Positions 5,669-6,966 of a stretch of 6,966 bases of DNA are shown here, one piece after another. Location: NCBI GenBank assembly GCA_002453265.1, contig DKGK01000107.1:1-6966 (forward strand), in the 5' to 3' direction. The position numbers and the translations under genes were made by a program. Position 1 is the first letter of the stretch; every line of letters starts with the position of its first letter. Below the pieces are notes generated by a model that saw only the letters and a program-made list of their open reading frames with translations, did no database searches and was not told the origin of the DNA. Source of the stretch: Flavobacteriales bacterium UBA6772. Lineage in GTDB: Bacteria > Bacteroidota > Bacteroidia > Flavobacteriales > UBA7430.

Positions 5669-6966
5669 ATGCGACAACTTTTAGTACTCTTCTTACTATT
5701 GTTTGTATGTTCTTGTGGTTCAGTAGATAAGGAATATCAAAGTAAAAAGATTTTTTCTTACAACGAATCTGCAGGTATACAATCTTTTGATCCAGCCTTT
5801 GCAAAAGACCAAGCAAGAATTTGGTTTTGCAATCAAGTGTACAATAGTTTGGTGCAATTAGACTCTAATTTACAAGTTATACCCTCCATTGCTAAGTCGT
5901 GGGAGGTTTCAGAAAATGGATTGACTTACGATTTTACTTTAAGAGCAGATGTAAATTTTCATCATCCTATAAGCCGAAACCTTACTATTGATGATGTTCT
6001 ATACTCTTTAAATAGACTACAAGCTGAAGAAACCGCTTCTCCTGGGGCTTGGGTTTTAGGAAGTGTAGATGATATTACTGCTCTAAACGATTCTGTTATT
6101 CGATTTGTTTTAAAAGAAGCTAATCCCGCTTTTTTAGGTTTACTGTCAATGCAGTATTGTTCTATTCTTCCTGTAGAATCAGATTATCTACCTAAATTTT
6201 TTGAAGCTCCTTTAGGAACGGGGCCTTTTTATTTTCAGTTTCATAAAGAAAATGTGAAGCTCGTATTGCGGAAAAACGAATCGTATTTTGAATCTGATAA
6301 TGGAGTTCTACTGCCTTATTTAGATGCAGTAGCTATTAGTTTTATACCCGATAAACAAACTGCTTTCTTAGAGTTTATAAAAGGTAATTTCGATTTCCTC
6401 TCTGGTATTGATGGCTCTTATAAAGATGAAGTCCTCTCGCTAGATGGTAACTTAAAACCTAAGTATACTAATCTGCTTAATTTTACCAAGCAAGATTATT
6501 TAAATACAGAGTATTTAGGGATTCTTATGGATGAGAATCAGCAGAATGACGCATTAAAAGACCTGCGAGTTAGACAAGCATTAAACTTAGGCTTCGACAG
6601 AGATTTAATGATGCAATACCTGCGAAATAATATAGGAACTCCTGCCCATAGTGGATTTATCCCTAAAGGATTGCCTGGTTATAAATCGGATATTGGTTAT
6701 TCCTTTAATCCAGATTCCGCTAAGAAATTACTTGTAGAAGCTGGCTTTCCTAATGGACAAGGAATTCCAAGTATTCATTTAAATACTACGAGTTCTTATG
6801 TAGATTTATGTGAGTATATACAGCATGCTTGGGAAGAGATTGGCTTTGAGGTTGTGGTAAATGTAAATCCTCCTTCTACACACAGACAGCAAGTATCTAC
6901 ATCCCAACTTTCTATTTTTAGAGGTTCTTGGATTGCTGATTATGCTGATGCAGAAAACTACCTTTC
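5669..6966 (+). CDS. ABC transporter substrate-binding lipoprotein, family 5 (peptide/dipeptide type), 3' end beyond the window
   Basis: This frame stays open to the window edge for 432 codons plus two bases. Family members have about 500-550 residues, so roughly 100 are missing. Residues 1-16 form a lipoprotein signal: a short charged start (MRQ), a hydrophobic core (LLVLFLLLFV) and the lipobox Val-Cys-Ser-Cys16. The mature protein should therefore be lipid-anchored in the envelope, made by Lgt. Family-5 landmarks follow in order: FDPAFAKDQ (40-48), IPSIAKSWEVSENGLTYDFTLR (71-92), the TIDDVLYSLNR segment (106-116), GTGPFYF (183-189), LRVRQALNLGFDRD (299-312), GLPGY (335-339 region) and SWIADYADAENYL (420-432), the W-ADY-D-EN motif typical of OppA/DppA-like proteins. 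The likely cargo is oligopeptides, but the ligand cannot be read off and this family also binds other solutes. No permease or ATPase gene is visible, though one could lie past the edge. It is divergent from mtaB. Confidence 0.93.
   Translation, partial: MRQLLVLFLLLFVCSCGSVDKEYQSKKIFSYNESAGIQSFDPAFAKDQARIWFCNQVYNSLVQLDSNLQVIPSIAKSWEVSENGLTYDFTLRADVNFHHPISRNLTIDDVLYSLNRLQAEETASPGAWVLGSVDDITALNDSVIRFVLKEANPAFLGLLSMQYCSILPVESDYLPKFFEAPLGTGPFYFQFHKENVKLVLRKNESYFESDNGVLLPYLDAVAISFIPDKQTAFLEFIKGNFDFLSGIDGSYKDEVLSLDGNLKPKYTNLLNFTKQDYLNTEYLGILMDENQQNDALKDLRVRQALNLGFDRDLMMQYLRNNIGTPAHSGFIPKGLPGYKSDIGYSFNPDSAKKLLVEAGFPNGQGIPSIHLNTTSSYVDLCEYIQHAWEEIGFEVVVNVNPPSTHRQQVSTSQLSIFRGSWIADYADAENYL

Overview
The window looks like chromosomal DNA from a marine-type member of the Bacteroidota, most likely family Flavobacteriaceae. 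The signs are strong A+T richness, A-rich leaders with no Shine-Dalgarno sequence before the genes, a perfect Bacteroidota -7 promoter hexamer pattern (TAnnTTTG) in front of mtaB, and housekeeping proteins (RNase Z, an Lgt with a GRIGCHTSGDGDWG motif, MtaB) that read as typical flavobacterial versions. I see no RNA genes, insertion sequences, CRISPR arrays or phage genes.

Layout. 1-220 is non-coding and holds one 8-bp inverted repeat. 221-1352 (minus strand) is a two-gene unit: an ECF-type sigma-70 factor that probably starts at TTG, followed by a four-helix membrane protein whose start overlaps the end of the sigma gene by 17 bases. 1353-2053 is a roughly 700-bp gap. Its middle part (about 1485-1850) is a patchwork of short degenerate direct repeats, and the ORF it contains is probably not a gene. 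2054-2989 (plus) is rnz, RNase Z. 2960-5418 (minus) is an mtaB-lgt pair only 5 bases apart, in which the 3' end of lgt overlaps the 3' end of rnz by 30 bases. 5419-5668 is a divergent promoter region. From 5669 to the window edge (plus) runs a peptide-type ABC transporter substrate-binding lipoprotein, cut off after 432 codons.

How the genes relate. Rnz (tRNA 3' maturation) and MtaB (2-methylthiolation of t6A37 in tRNA) both act on tRNA. Lgt puts the lipid anchor on lipoproteins, and the neighbouring substrate-binding protein carries a lipobox that makes it a likely Lgt substrate. The linkage is probably ordinary housekeeping clustering. The part least explained by known families is the sigma factor/membrane protein pair. 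The membrane protein has no recognised anti-sigma domain, but its position and topology fit a sigma regulator. I found no convincing evidence of a wholly new system.
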